A model generated the notes under the pieces. The model saw only the letters and a program-made list of their open reading frames with translations. It did no database searches and had not been told where the DNA came from. Both the position numbers and the translations under genes were made by a program. DNA of 64,000 nt from Pseudolabrys sp963742345 (lineage in GTDB: Bacteria; Pseudomonadota; Alphaproteobacteria; Rhizobiales; Xanthobacteraceae), in the NCBI GenBank assembly GCA_963742345.1, contig CAVULO010000001.1, positions 62,001-126,000 on the forward strand. The letters are read 5' to 3'. Positions 18,715-28,834 of this stretch are shown here, piece after piece. Each line of letters opens with the position of its first letter. Position 1 is the first letter of the stretch.

Positions 18715-19830
18715 TTGTCCGCGCCGTCCGTCAACGACCGCTTCGCAATCTTGCGCCACCTTACCGAAACGCTGATCGTCGCAGCGGCGGGTGGGTCCGC
18801 GTTGGGACTCATCGGCGTTCCCGCGGGCTGGCTGTCGGGTTCGATTCTGGCAGTGGCTGGCGCGTCGCTCGCCGGCCGTCCGATGCTGATTCCAACATTA
18901 TTGATGCGCGCCATCTTCGTGCTGATTGGCATATCGCTCGGTGCGGTAGTGACGCCAGAAACCCTCCACGGCATGGTGACCTATCCGGTCAGCATCGCAG
19001 TGCTAATTCTGGCCATGATCTTTATCTCTATCGGCGGTGCCGGATATCTGCGTCTCGTTCATCGTTGGAACAACGTCGACGCATATCTTGCCGCTGCGCC
19101 AGGAGGGATGTCGCAGGTGCTGGCGTTAGGTGCCGAGCTCGGCGCCGATCTGCGTGCGATTGCGATCGTGCAGAGCATACGCGTGGTCGTCATTGCCGTC
19201 GGACTGCCCGCGGGGCTGTCCTTACTGGGCCTTGTCGGCCACGTTCCACCAAGAACTGCCGGCGCGCTGAGTATTGCTGCACTCGGCGAGTTGGCGATCC
19301 TCGTTACCGTGTCAAGCTTGGTCGCAATCATCGCCTATTGGATCCGCTTCCCAGGTGGATTGCTCTTCGGCGCTATGCTCAGTTCCGCCGTGCTGCATGG
19401 TAGCGGCCTGATTCACGCTGTCATGCCTTGGTGGGTTGCAAATACCGCGATGGTCGCGATGGGTGCCATAACTGGCTCGCGCTTTGCGAATGCGCCGCCT
19501 CGGTTATTATTGAACTTTGTCGGGGCTGCATTCGGTTCGTTCGCTGTCGCAGTGACGGTCGCGGCTGTTTTCGCGGCGGCCCTAATCAGTGTGCTGTCGC
19601 TGCGCGCCGCCGAAGTGATGATCGCTTTCGCGCCCGGTTCGGTCGACGCGATGATGCTACTGGCGCTCGCGCTCAACCTCGATCCGGTTTATGTCGGCGC
19701 GCACCACCTCACGCGCATCTTCTTCGTGTCGGTGACCATGCCGCTGGTGGCGCGGCGGACTGCGCGTTTCCTCAAAATTCAAAACGAGCCCGGCAAGCCG
19801 CCGCTAAAGCGGCCACCGTTTCAAGATTGA
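18715..19830 (+). CDS. AbrB family membrane protein (COG3180)
   Basis: A 371-residue, roughly 10-helix membrane protein with the internal duplication seen in AbrB-type proteins. These are often mis-annotated as ammonia monooxygenase or as transcription factors. Repeated small-residue motifs such as PAGWLSGSILAVAGASLAG and FPGGLLFGAMLSSAVLHG mark the two halves, and AFAPGSVDAMMLLALAL is conserved near the end. Transport substrate is unknown. The start is a TTG at 18715, chosen because the first conserved helix begins about 20 residues later and no ATG fits. The gene converges on hemA. Confidence 0.83.
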   Translation: MSAPSVNDRFAILRHLTETLIVAAAGGSALGLIGVPAGWLSGSILAVAGASLAGRPMLIPTLLMRAIFVLIGISLGAVVTPETLHGMVTYPVSIAVLILAMIFISIGGAGYLRLVHRWNNVDAYLAAAPGGMSQVLALGAELGADLRAIAIVQSIRVVVIAVGLPAGLSLLGLVGHVPPRTAGALSIAALGELAILVTVSSLVAIIAYWIRFPGGLLFGAMLSSAVLHGSGLIHAVMPWWVANTAMVAMGAITGSRFANAPPRLLLNFVGAAFGSFAVAVTVAAVFAAALISVLSLRAAEVMIAFAPGSVDAMMLLALALNLDPVYVGAHHLTRIFFVSVTMPLVARRTARFLKIQNEPGKPPLKRPPFQD

Positions 19831-19847
19831 TTTGATTGAATGCGGGG

Positions 19848-21077
19848 TTATTCAGCCGCAGCCGCGCGCAAACGACGCGGTAATCCGAGCCGCTCCCACA
19901 CGTCAACCAGCGCTTCAGCCAGAGCGTCGATCAGGGCGTCATCGTGATAGGGCGAGGGCGTGACTCGCAGTCGTTCCATGCCGCGCGGTACCGTCGGGTA
20001 GTTGATTGGCTGAATGTAGATACCGTGCTCGGAGAGTAATAAGTCGCTTGCTGCCTTGCACTTCTCAGGATCACCGATAAGCACCGGCACAATATGAGTA
20101 GCGCTCGGCATCACGGGCAGGCCGCCGGCGTTGAGCACGCCTTTCACCCGCGCTGCGCGCTCCTGGTGTCGCTCGCGCTCCCAGCTTGAGTCCTTCAGAT
20201 GGCGAATAGCGGCAGTTGCCGCCGCGCAGATCGCCGGCGGCAGCGCGGTGGTAAAGATGAAGCCTGGTGCATAAGAGCGCACTGCATCCACAAGCTCCTC
20301 AGTTGCCGCAATGTAACCGCCAAGACAGCCAAACGCCTTGGCCAGCGTACCTTCGATCACATCGACGCGCTGCAAAGCGTTATCACGGTCGCAGATGCCG
20401 CCGCCGCGCGGGCCATACATGCCGACCGCATGCACTTCGTCGCAATAAGTCAAGGCATCATAGCGTTTTGCGAGGTCGCAAATTGCATGCACCGGCGCGA
20501 CGTCGCCGTCCATGGAATAGAGACTCTCGAACACGATCAACTTTGGGCGCGCCGGATCGCAGGCTTTCAGCAGCTCCTCGAGATGGCTGAGATCGTTGTG
20601 TCGCCAGATCTGCTTCTCGCAGCCGGACTGGCGTACGCCCTCGATCATGGAATTGTGGTTGAGTGCGTCGGACAGGAGCAAGCAGTTCGGCAACAGCTTT
20701 GCGATGGTGGCAATCCCTGTCTCGTTCGATACGTAGCCCGAAGTGAAAACCAGCGCTGCTGGCTTGTTATGTAAGTCGGCGAGTTCGCGCTCCAGCTCGA
20801 CGAGCGGGTGATTGGTGCCGGCAATGTTGCGGGTGCCGCCTGCGCCGGTGCCCATCCGGGCGGCAGCCTCAACCATGGCGCCGATGACCTTCGGGTGCTG
20901 CGCCATACCCAGATAGTCATTGGAGCACCAGATCACGACATCGCGCGGACCTTGTGGAGAATGCCAAATGGCGTGCGGGAAGCGGCCGGCGATACGCTCA
21001 AGATCGGCGAAGACCCGGTAGCGCCTCTCGTCTCGCAACCTGTTTAGGGCAGACGCGAAAAAACCCTTGTAGTCCAT
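19848..21077 (-). CDS. hemA: 5-aminolevulinate synthase (C4 pathway)
   Basis: A 409-residue PLP enzyme condensing glycine and succinyl-CoA to 5-aminolevulinate, the first step of tetrapyrrole synthesis in alphaproteobacteria. Conserved features are CSNDYLGMAQHP, GTGAGGTRNIAGT, YCDEVHAVGMYG (Asp contacting the PLP ring nitrogen) and the PLP lysine in EGTLAKAFGCLGGY. The start is the ATG at 21077 (MDYKGFFASALN), matching family N-termini; an upstream open extension lacks similarity to them. Total length agrees with about 405-410 residues in relatives. Confidence 0.97.
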   Translation of the reverse strand: MDYKGFFASALNRLRDERRYRVFADLERIAGRFPHAIWHSPQGPRDVVIWCSNDYLGMAQHPKVIGAMVEAAARMGTGAGGTRNIAGTNHPLVELERELADLHNKPAALVFTSGYVSNETGIATIAKLLPNCLLLSDALNHNSMIEGVRQSGCEKQIWRHNDLSHLEELLKACDPARPKLIVFESLYSMDGDVAPVHAICDLAKRYDALTYCDEVHAVGMYGPRGGGICDRDNALQRVDVIEGTLAKAFGCLGGYIAATEELVDAVRSYAPGFIFTTALPPAICAAATAAIRHLKDSSWERERHQERAARVKGVLNAGGLPVMPSATHIVPVLIGDPEKCKAASDLLLSEHGIYIQPINYPTVPRGMERLRVTPSPYHDDALIDALAEALVDVWERLGLPRRLRAAAAE

Positions 21078-21374
21078 GCTCTTTATCTTTCCCGCCCCGC
21101 GGTAGCCACCTTTTAGAAGGGTTCCAGGGTGGTTGTCGAGACGAGATTCGTCGCACGCCAAAGTCGCGCACGAGGTCAATTCGATGTCGCGTTAGGCTGC
21201 GTTTCCGCTGGGCACGCTTTCCGCTGGTAGAAGGTTGGCGTACCGGTTGCGGGTCGCCATTCTCATTTACCTCGTAGCCCGTGGCCGCTATCCATTGCTT
21301 TCGAAGCGTTTCACCACACATCCTTGGTCGCGGCGGCTTGCATCGGGGCTCGACCGGCTGCAAAAAGTGTCTGC

Positions 21375-23075
21375 ATGAACGACAAACCCACCGGCATTGC
21401 CAACGGCCTCACCAACTACGGCGATCGTGACTTCTCCCTCTATCTGCGGCGTTCTTTCGCGCAATCGATGGGTTATTCCCGTTCCATGTTGGCAAAACCC
21501 GTCGTCGGCATTGCCTATACGCCCTCAGGTTTCAACAACTGCCATCGGCATTTCCCTGAAATGCTGGAGGCAGTAAAGCGCGGCGTGTTGACGGCCGGTG
21601 CGCTGCCGATTGAGTTTCCGACAATTTCGCTGGGCGAGGTGTTCCTCAATCCAACCAGCCTGAAATTTCGTAATTTGATGTCGATCGACACCGAGGAAAT
21701 GGTGCGGGCGCAGCCTATGGACGCCGTTGTGCTGATGGGTGGCTGCGACAAAACGGTACCTGCCCAGTTAATGGGCGCGGTGTCGGCCGGGAAGCCCTCC
21801 ATTATGTTGGTAGCTGGTCCAATGATGACTGGGCGTCATAGGGGCGAACGGCTGGGTGCGTGCACCGATTGCCGTCGCTTCTGGGCGCAATACCGAGCCG
21901 GCAAGGTCGACGACGACGAAATCGTCGAGGTCGAAGGCAAACTTGCCACCACCGCCGGTACCTGCGCCGTAATGGGCACCGCTTCAACCATGGCCTGCAT
22001 CGTGGAAGCGCTCGGCATGATTCTGCCCGGGACTGCCGCGATTCCGGCCGTGCATGCTGATCGCCTGCGTGCAGCGGAAGCCACGGGCGCTGCAGCGGTA
22101 AAACTGATCGGCTCGCAACTTACGCCCGAGCGCATCGTCAACCAAAAGTCTGTCGAAAATGCGTTGAGGGTGTTGCTTGCTATCGGCGGTTCTACCAATG
22201 CGATAATTCATTTAACCGCGATTGCTGGTCGCGCCGGAATCCCAATTTCGTTGCAACGCCTCAACGAATTGTCCGATGCGACGCCGGTGCTGGTGAACTT
22301 GAAGCCAGTCGGCAATGGCTACATGGAAGACTTCTTCGCCGCGGGTGGCATGGGTGCCCTGATGCGCGAACTAAGCGACCTTCTGCACCTCGACTGTCTG
22401 ACGGTAACCGGTGAAACGCTCGGCGAGCGACTCAAACACGACGATGCCGGGTGGGTGGATCGCACCATCATTGCGGAGCGCACGAAGCCGCTGGAAGCCG
22501 AAGGCGGCCTGGTGGCACTGTTCGGAAATCTGGCGCCGCACGGCGCAATTCTCAAACGCTCGGCGGCCGACGCCAGCCTGTTCGAGCACGAGGGCCGAGC
22601 AGTGGTATTTTCATCGCTGGAGGACCTTGCCGCTCGCGTCGACGATCCGAAGCTCGACGTCGACGCCAAGGACATTCTGGTTCTGCAAAATGCGGGTCCG
22701 CATTCGCATTCGGCTATGCCGGAGGCGGGCTATCTGCCGATCCCGAAGAAGCTTGCCACTAAAGGTGTAAAGGACATGGTGCGCGTTTCGGATGCGCGCA
22801 TGAGCGGTACAGCATTCGGCACAATTGTACTGCACGTGACGCCGGACAGCGCCTCCGGGGGGCCGCTCGGCCTTGTGCGCACGGGCGATCGCATCCGGCT
22901 CTCTGTCAAGCAGCGACGCATCGATCTGATGGTGGAAGACGCCGAACTCAAGCGCCGATCGGCAGGATCGCAACCGGCGGTGCAACCACCTGCGCGCGGC
23001 TACGCCCGTCTATACGCTCAGGAGATACTTGGTGCCGATCAAGGCTGCGATTTTGCATTCTTAAAGCCACGCTGA
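21375..23075 (+). CDS. IlvD/Edd family dehydratase (likely sugar-acid or dihydroxy-acid dehydratase)
   Basis: A 566-residue Fe-S dehydratase of the IlvD/Edd family. The cluster cysteines lie in MGGCDKTVPAQLMG, GACTDCRRFW and TTAGTCAVMGTASTM. The GACTDCRRFW variant and the overall length are closer to aldonate dehydratases (arabonate/xylonate type) than to biosynthetic IlvD, so branched-chain synthesis should not be assumed. Conserved ends include QNAGPHSHSAMPEAGYL and VSDARMSGTAFG. The ATG at 21375 fits family starts (MNDKPTGIANGLTNYGDRDF). It stands alone, with no sugar operon beside it. Confidence 0.88.
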   Translation: MNDKPTGIANGLTNYGDRDFSLYLRRSFAQSMGYSRSMLAKPVVGIAYTPSGFNNCHRHFPEMLEAVKRGVLTAGALPIEFPTISLGEVFLNPTSLKFRNLMSIDTEEMVRAQPMDAVVLMGGCDKTVPAQLMGAVSAGKPSIMLVAGPMMTGRHRGERLGACTDCRRFWAQYRAGKVDDDEIVEVEGKLATTAGTCAVMGTASTMACIVEALGMILPGTAAIPAVHADRLRAAEATGAAAVKLIGSQLTPERIVNQKSVENALRVLLAIGGSTNAIIHLTAIAGRAGIPISLQRLNELSDATPVLVNLKPVGNGYMEDFFAAGGMGALMRELSDLLHLDCLTVTGETLGERLKHDDAGWVDRTIIAERTKPLEAEGGLVALFGNLAPHGAILKRSAADASLFEHEGRAVVFSSLEDLAARVDDPKLDVDAKDILVLQNAGPHSHSAMPEAGYLPIPKKLATKGVKDMVRVSDARMSGTAFGTIVLHVTPDSASGGPLGLVRTGDRIRLSVKQRRIDLMVEDAELKRRSAGSQPAVQPPARGYARLYAQEILGADQGCDFAFLKPR

Positions 23076-23244
23076 TCGCTTGAATTTCATAATCATTGCA
23101 AAAACTATCTCGTGCGCATTCACCCATGTGTAGTGTTAATTCCGATTAACCATCGCTTGCGTCGGAATTTAATACGACCACAGAATTGATCCTCCAGAAT
23201 TGTGCAATCACCGGTAGGCAAAGGCATCGTCCGGGCGCGAGGCC

Positions 23245-25543
23245 ATGTTTCGAACGTTGAGCTATTTCGGCGAGTATCGCGACTGGCGAATGGTCACTTT
23301 TGCTGGCGTGCTTGGCGTCGCCATCGCCCTTGCGATGATGGAAATCATTGACGCCTATTCCGTGTCTCCGAGCTCTATCTCCATTGCGTTGGCAGCCGTC
23401 GTCGGCGGCTTCGGTATCTGCCTTGTTGGCTCAATGTCGGCTTGGCGCATTCGGCAGAAATTGGGAGAGCAGAATCTTCGAACTCGACGTTGCGCTCAAT
23501 AATATGAATCAGGGTTTGTGCATGTTCGATGCGCAGAACCGGCTGATGGTTTGGAATGAGCGATACCGGGAAATGTACAATATCGACCCCCGTCATATTT
23601 GGCGCGGGTGTGCAGTTCGAGATCTGCTCGACGCGCGTATAACGGCTGGAACGTTTCCACTTGATCCGGGGCGCTACGACGCAGATTTACGCGCGGCACT
23701 CAAGCAAGGAAAAGCCTTTACCCTCAACGTCGAACTGAAGGATGGCCGTATTATTGCAGTCGTCAACCAGCCGATGCAGGGCGGAGGTTGGGTAGCGACG
23801 CACGAAGACATCTCAGAACGCAATCGGGCCGAACGCGAACTTGAGCGCACCCAATCGTTCCTCAATACCATCATCGAAAACGTGCCGTCGCCGATCATCG
23901 TTAAGAACATCCCTGATCTGCGATATCTGCTGATAAATCGCGCCGCGGAGAAATATCTTGGGGTCGATCGGGCTATTATGCTCGGCAAGACTGTCGGCGA
24001 TGTGATGCCGCAATCCAGTGCCCATATGATCGAGGCCGAAGATCGGAAACTTATCGCTTCTGGTCAAACCGCATTTCTCGACGAGCATGCGGTCCTCACG
24101 CCGGGCAACGGCACGCGAATTGTTACCGCGACACGGTTGCCGGTGAAAGCGGTGGACGGTAGCCCACAGTATCTCATCAGCGTCATTAACGACCTCACCG
24201 AGCGGAAACGTCATGAGCAGCGTATCGAACATTTGGCTCACCATGACACGCTCACCGATTTGCCGAATCGGGCTGCATTCAACGACTCCATCGTATCTGC
24301 GATCGGGCTTGCGAATGCGTCGAATGAGAGTTTTGCGTTGCTTTGCATGGATCTCGACCGGTTTAAGTCTGTCAATGATGTGTTCGGCCATGCTGTCGGC
24401 GACGCATTGCTGCGCGAGGTCGCGCGCCGCCTTGAGGCAGCATGCCAGGGCGCTTTCTTTGCGCGCCTCGGCGGTGACGAATTTGCTGTCATCACGCCGA
24501 CCGGTTCACAGCCGGCAGCGGCTGAGGCACTGGCCGAAATGCTTTCCGCGGCCCTTGATTCCGATATCGAAATTAACGGCAATACGCTGCATGTCGGGCT
24601 TACGATTGGAGTTGGCATCTATCCGCAAGACGGTACGGACGCCCCGACGTTAGTCGCAAACACGGACGCCGCCTTGTTTCGCGCCAAAGCAGAAATGCGC
24701 GGATCGATCCGTTTCTTCGAAATGTCGATGGACAAGCAACTTCGGGAGAAGCGGGCGCTACAGCAGGATTTGCGTCTGGCGATTTCGCGGGACGAACTTG
24801 CGTTGCACTATCAGCCGCAGGCACACATTGATGGCGATATTACCGGATTCGAGGCGCTCATGCGCTGGCATCATCCGCGTGACGGGCTGGTGCCACCGAG
24901 TACCTTCATCCCACTCGCCGAGGAGAGCGGCCTCATTCCTGTGTTGGGCGAGTGGATTCTGCGCACCGCTTGTCGCGAGGCTGCCTCATGGCCGCGGCCT
25001 TTACACGTGGCGATCAATTTGTCTCCGGTGCAATTCCAGCATGGCGATCTGCCTCGGCTGGTGCATCAGATTCTACTGGAAAGCGGGCTTGCACCATCGA
25101 GGCTGGAACTTGAGATTACCGAAGGTGTGCTGATTGGTGACTTCACGCGTGCTGTGTCGATTTTGCGCCGCCTTAAGAACCTCGGTGTGCGCATCGCCAT
25201 GGATGATTTTGGCACGGGTTATTCATCGTTGTCGTATTTGCAGTCATTCCCATTCGACAAGATCAAGATCGACCAATCCTTCGTCGCCAATCTTAGTCAC
25301 AGTCAGCAAGCGGCAACCATCATTCGCGCGGTGATCGCTCTCGGCCGCGGTCTCAACCTGCCGGTAGTGGCTGAGGGTGTGGAAACCGAAGAGCAGCTCA
25401 GATTTCTCGCCAATGAACATTGCAACGAAATTCAGGGCTATTTTGTCGGGCGGCCGAAACCGATCGAAGACTATGCAGAAGTCGTTGGCCGAGCAGGTGT
25501 GCAACGCCGGCCGCGAAACAGCACATTCGCCGCAACAGGATGA
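23245..25543 (+). pseudogene. Membrane-anchored PAS-GGDEF-EAL cyclic-di-GMP protein, with one apparent frameshift
   Basis: With one base removed this is a 765-residue protein. It has two N-terminal membrane helices, a PAS-7-type domain (LNNMNQGLCMFDAQNRLMVWNERY), and a second PAS domain (~200-320). A GGDEF domain with intact ARLGGDEF and an EAL domain with GFEALMRW, NLSPVQF, LEITEG, DDFGTGYSSL and KIDQSF follow. Both catalytic sites look intact, so it could make or degrade cyclic-di-GMP. The break is at 23480-23485, which reads GAACTC. Removing one A yields QNLRLDVALNNM, the expected coiled-coil entry into PAS. The downstream part might also be translated alone from an internal start. Confidence 0.88.
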
Positions 25544-25571
25544 CTGGACTCGCAATCGGCCTGCGAAAGGG

Positions 25572-25646
25572 TGGTGCTGCCGGAGTGGATTGAACACTCG
25601 ACCTCCCCCTTACCAAGGGGGTGCTCTACCACTGAGCTACGGCAGC
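25572..25646 (-). tRNA. tRNA-Thr (GGT)
   Basis: A full cloverleaf can be drawn on the minus strand: acceptor GCTGCCG/CGGCAGC, D-arm GCTC-AGTGGTA-GAGC, a 5-bp CCCCC/GGGGG anticodon stem around loop TTGGTAA (anticodon GGT, threonine), T-arm GAGTG-TTCAATC-CACTC, discriminator A and an encoded CCA at 25574-25572. It lies 28 bases beyond the GGDEF-EAL stop, in convergent orientation. Confidence 0.96.
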
Positions 25647-25765
25647 AAAAACGCGCAACAATCTGCGAAGCGGCGCGAACGCGGCGGAAACTGCCATAAG
25701 CGCCCCCAGTGACGCAAGACGACGGCCAGCCTTGCGCAGCGCGTGCGGGGGCAGATAATGCGGTT

Positions 25766-25924
25766 ATGAGCCGAATTAACAAGAACAGCGAGACAAAGAA
25801 AAGTGGAAACCGCGGCGAACGCCTGGCGCTAGCGCTGCGGGAAAATCTCCGCCGGCGAAAGGCGCAAGAACGAGGGCGTGACGCACCTCGGGCAGCCGAC
25901 GTGCCGAAAGAAGCAAAGCCCTGA
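25766..25924 (+). CDS. Small basic protein, function unknown
   Basis: A 52-residue, highly charged protein (MSRINKNSETKKSGNRGERL, then ALRENLRRRKAQERGR). The ALRENLRRRKAQ-R pattern recurs in small proteins encoded just upstream of murA in Bradyrhizobium-like genomes, which supports it being real. An upstream in-frame extension to 25709 is possible but adds unconserved sequence. It is probably soluble, helical and nucleic-acid or ribosome associated by charge alone; no function is claimed. Confidence 0.6.
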   Translation: MSRINKNSETKKSGNRGERLALALRENLRRRKAQERGRDAPRAADVPKEAKP

Positions 25925-26089
25925 TCCGCATGATAGCGAGCCTCGGTGAAGCGTGCCGCTTCCAGGGTCCGACTTTCGCCGCAATTTAGCGGCGGAAATG
26001 CTAGCCTTCCAAATATTGAGCTTTGCAGGAAGGCGGCAGCGGGGCCATAAGTTGAGCTTGGCGTTGTAGGTAAGTGGGCGGGGGCGAAC

Positions 26090-27379
26090 ATGGACCGAAT
26101 ACGTATCGTCGGCGGACAGCGGCTGAACGGCACGATCCCGATTTCGGGCGCCAAGAACGCAACGCTCCCCTTAATGATCGCAAGTCTGCTGACCGAGGAT
26201 ACGTTGATCCTCGAGAATGTCCCGCGACTTGCCGATGTCATCCAGCTTCAACGCATTCTCGGCAACCATGGCGTGGATGTCATGATCGCCGGCAAACGGC
26301 CCGGCGATGATCCTAACCAGGGTCGCACAATCCACATTTCTGCGAAGCACATCGTCGACACGACTGCTCCGTACGATTTGGTCTCCAAGATGCGAGCGAG
26401 CTTCTGGGTAGTCGCGCCTCTGCTGGCACGCATGGGCGAAGCCAAAGTCTCTATGCCTGGTGGCTGCGCCATCGGCACACGGCCGGTAGATTTGCTGATT
26501 ATGGCGCTGAATGACCTTGGCGCCGAAATCGAGATCGAAGGCGGCTATGTGATCGCGCGCGCCAGAAAAGGGCTGCGTGGGGGCCAGATCGTTTTTCCGA
26601 AAGTGACCGTCGGCGGCACGCATACCGCGCTGATGGCTGCATCGCTCGCCAACGGGACAACCGTCATCGAGAATGCAGCGCGCGAGCCGGAGGTAGGCGA
26701 TGTCGCCGACTGCCTTAATAAGATGGGCGCGAAGATTTCCGGCGCCGGCACCTCTCGTATTGTCATTGAAGGCGTACCGAAGTTGCACGGTGCACGCCAT
26801 GCGGTGTTACCGGACCGGATCGAGACCGGGACCTATGCAATGGCGGTGGCGATGACGGGTGGCGATGTGCTGTTGCAGAACGCACGTCCCGAGTTATTGC
26901 AGGCAGCGCTTGATGTCTTGGCACAGACCGGGGCCACTGTAACGCCAACCAATGAAGGGATTAGGATCACGCGCAACGGCGCGGGGCTCGCCCCGGTCGA
27001 GGTCTCGACTGCGCCATTCCCGGGCTTTCCCACCGATTTGCAGGCGCAGCTGATGGCGTTGATGACGTGCGCCCAGGGCACCTCGCGTATCACCGAGACG
27101 ATTTTCGAAAACCGCTTTATGCACGTGCAGGAACTCGTGCGACTTGGCGCACGCATCCAGCTCGACGGTGAGACCGCCACCATTGAGGGGGTCGATCGCC
27201 TAAAGGGGGCGCCGGTGATGGCGACCGACTTGCGTGCCTCGGTGTCGCTGGTCATCGCAGCTCTCGCTGCCGAGGGCGAGACTACGGTCAATCGCGTCTA
27301 TCATCTCGATCGCGGCTTCGAACGGCTCGAGGACAAGCTGGTCCGCTGCGGCGCGGCGATCGAGCGTATCAGCGCCTAG
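26090..27379 (+). CDS. murA: UDP-N-acetylglucosamine 1-carboxyvinyltransferase
   Basis: A 429-residue enolpyruvyl transferase catalysing the first committed step of peptidoglycan synthesis in the cytoplasm, using PEP. Diagnostic segments are the N-terminal ISGAKNATLPLM, the catalytic cysteine in MPGGCAIGTRPVDL (the fosfomycin target), TDLQAQLMALMT, and DLRASVSLVIAAL near the C-terminus. Length and start (MDRIRIVGGQRLNG) are normal. It heads the conserved murA-DUF2948-hisD block, here interrupted by a substrate-binding-like gene. Confidence 0.98.
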   Translation: MDRIRIVGGQRLNGTIPISGAKNATLPLMIASLLTEDTLILENVPRLADVIQLQRILGNHGVDVMIAGKRPGDDPNQGRTIHISAKHIVDTTAPYDLVSKMRASFWVVAPLLARMGEAKVSMPGGCAIGTRPVDLLIMALNDLGAEIEIEGGYVIARARKGLRGGQIVFPKVTVGGTHTALMAASLANGTTVIENAAREPEVGDVADCLNKMGAKISGAGTSRIVIEGVPKLHGARHAVLPDRIETGTYAMAVAMTGGDVLLQNARPELLQAALDVLAQTGATVTPTNEGIRITRNGAGLAPVEVSTAPFPGFPTDLQAQLMALMTCAQGTSRITETIFENRFMHVQELVRLGARIQLDGETATIEGVDRLKGAPVMATDLRASVSLVIAALAAEGETTVNRVYHLDRGFERLEDKLVRCGAAIERISA

Positions 27380-27433
27380 ACGAAACCGCTCCGCTCGGCC
27401 ACGATCCTTCCCGCAATAAAGGAGAAATTCGTC

Positions 27434-28144
27434 GTGGCCGAAATTAAGGTGATGAGCGCGGGCGCCGTGAAGTCTATGGTAGCGGCGCTCAGCGCCGAGT
27501 TCGAAAGCGAGACAAGCAACAAACTCAACCTCAATTTCGGCACGGCAGGCTCCCTGCGCGAGCGAATCAAGAACGGGGAGACAGCTGACCTCGTCATTTT
27601 ATCGGAATCCGCGATCGCCGAGCTCGCAAAACTCGGCCTCGTTGTGCCCGAGAGCTGCACCGATCTTGGCCGCACTGTTACGGGAGTCGTCGTTCGCGAG
27701 GGCGCACCCACCCCCGACATTTCAACGCCTGAAGCATTCAAACAAGCTCTCATGAAGGCTCGCTCAGTCGCCTACACGGATCCGAAGGCGGGCGGCTCCG
27801 GCGGCATTATGTTTTCCGCGCTTCTGCAGAAGCTCGGCATTGCCGACGAGATCAACAAGAAAGCGGTGTTGGGAAAAGGCGGCCATGATGTGGCGACGTC
27901 TATCGCCGAAGGTCGCGCTGAGATTGGTACTACTTTCATTAGTGAAGTCCTGCCGGTGAAGGGCGCCAAGGTGGTCGGCCCTTTGCCCGGAGAACTACAC
28001 AGCGCCAATACTTATACGGCAGCCGTTCATTCACGCGCGGCATCACGCAAAGACGCCGAGGCGCTGTTGGGCAGGCTTACCGAACCGGTAACGCGCGCCC
28101 GCTGGATCGCTGCCGGCCTAGAGCCCGCGTTCCCCGACCGCTGA
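27434..28144 (+). CDS. ModA-like substrate-binding domain protein lacking a signal peptide
   Basis: A 236-residue protein with the type II periplasmic-binding-protein fold of the ModA group (IKVMSAGAVKSMVAALSAEFE, LNFGTAGSLRERI, GETADLVILSE, YTDPKAGGSGG). The GTG start at 27434 has GGAG about eight bases upstream, and translation from further upstream does not reveal a signal peptide, so the protein is predicted to be cytoplasmic. No ABC permease or ATPase is nearby. It interrupts the usual murA-DUF2948 pairing. Possible roles are a cytoplasmic ligand sensor or an anion scavenger; the substrate is unknown. Confidence 0.82.
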   Translation: MAEIKVMSAGAVKSMVAALSAEFESETSNKLNLNFGTAGSLRERIKNGETADLVILSESAIAELAKLGLVVPESCTDLGRTVTGVVVREGAPTPDISTPEAFKQALMKARSVAYTDPKAGGSGGIMFSALLQKLGIADEINKKAVLGKGGHDVATSIAEGRAEIGTTFISEVLPVKGAKVVGPLPGELHSANTYTAAVHSRAASRKDAEALLGRLTEPVTRARWIAAGLEPAFPDR

Positions 28145-28202
28145 GCACCTTGCACGGCCCAGCCGTCTTGACTAATTACGCGGGGAGGGGAGTGCGACGC
28201 CC

Positions 28203-28676
28203 ATGGACGCGCTGAAATTCGTGGTCCTTGACGAGGAGGATCTTGAGGTCGCTTCGACCCACCTTCAGGATGCGGTGGTGAAGGTCTCCGACGTTCTGTG
28301 GCGGCCGCGAGAAAAACGCTTCGTGGTGGCGCTCAACCGCTTCGACTGGGAGGGTGCCCAAGGTGTCCAAGGTGCCAAGCCCGAATATCGGCGGCGGCGG
28401 ACCGCCTTGCGCTTCGAGCGAGTATTGTCCTGCAAATGTCGGCAAATTGACCCGGCTCACAAGGACGTGGTGCTCAATCTTTTGGCGGTCGAATTTTCCG
28501 AGACGGCAGCGCCCTCGGGCGTTGTCATGCTGACCTTTTCAGGCGGGGCGACGATGCGGCTCGATGTCGAATGCCTGGAGGCCGAACTGGCCGATCTCGG
28601 CCCATCGTGGTCCGCCGTTGCCTGCCCCGCCCACGCCGACCTCGAAGAGCGTGCCGCGAAATCTAATCGCACTTGA
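28203..28676 (+). CDS. DUF2948 family protein
   Basis: A 157-residue protein with the DUF2948 hallmarks LKFVVLDEEDLEVASTHLQDAV, RRRTALRFERV and the C-terminal FSGGATMRLDVECLEAELADLG. Function is unknown, but the gene is nearly always found immediately before hisD in Rhizobiales, as here. No signal peptide or membrane helix. Confidence 0.9.
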   Translation: MDALKFVVLDEEDLEVASTHLQDAVVKVSDVLWRPREKRFVVALNRFDWEGAQGVQGAKPEYRRRRTALRFERVLSCKCRQIDPAHKDVVLNLLAVEFSETAAPSGVVMLTFSGGATMRLDVECLEAELADLGPSWSAVACPAHADLEERAAKSNRT

Positions 28677-28834
28677 CCTCGTCTTGATCCCACCCGGCAT
28701 AAATTAGCTATATTGGTAAGCTATAAGGTTCCGCCTCGCTGAGCGTTGCGTTTTTTGGCACCGCGTCAGGGTTGACGCCAAGGCGCGCATCACCCATTGA
28801 CCTGTCGTTCGGTTACGGCTCGGCAGGATCAATC

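Noticed and set aside
23136..23149. TTAA-N6-TTAA upstream of the GGDEF-EAL gene, considered as a CtrA box
   Set aside because: The spacer is six bases, not the seven of the CtrA consensus, so it is not called.
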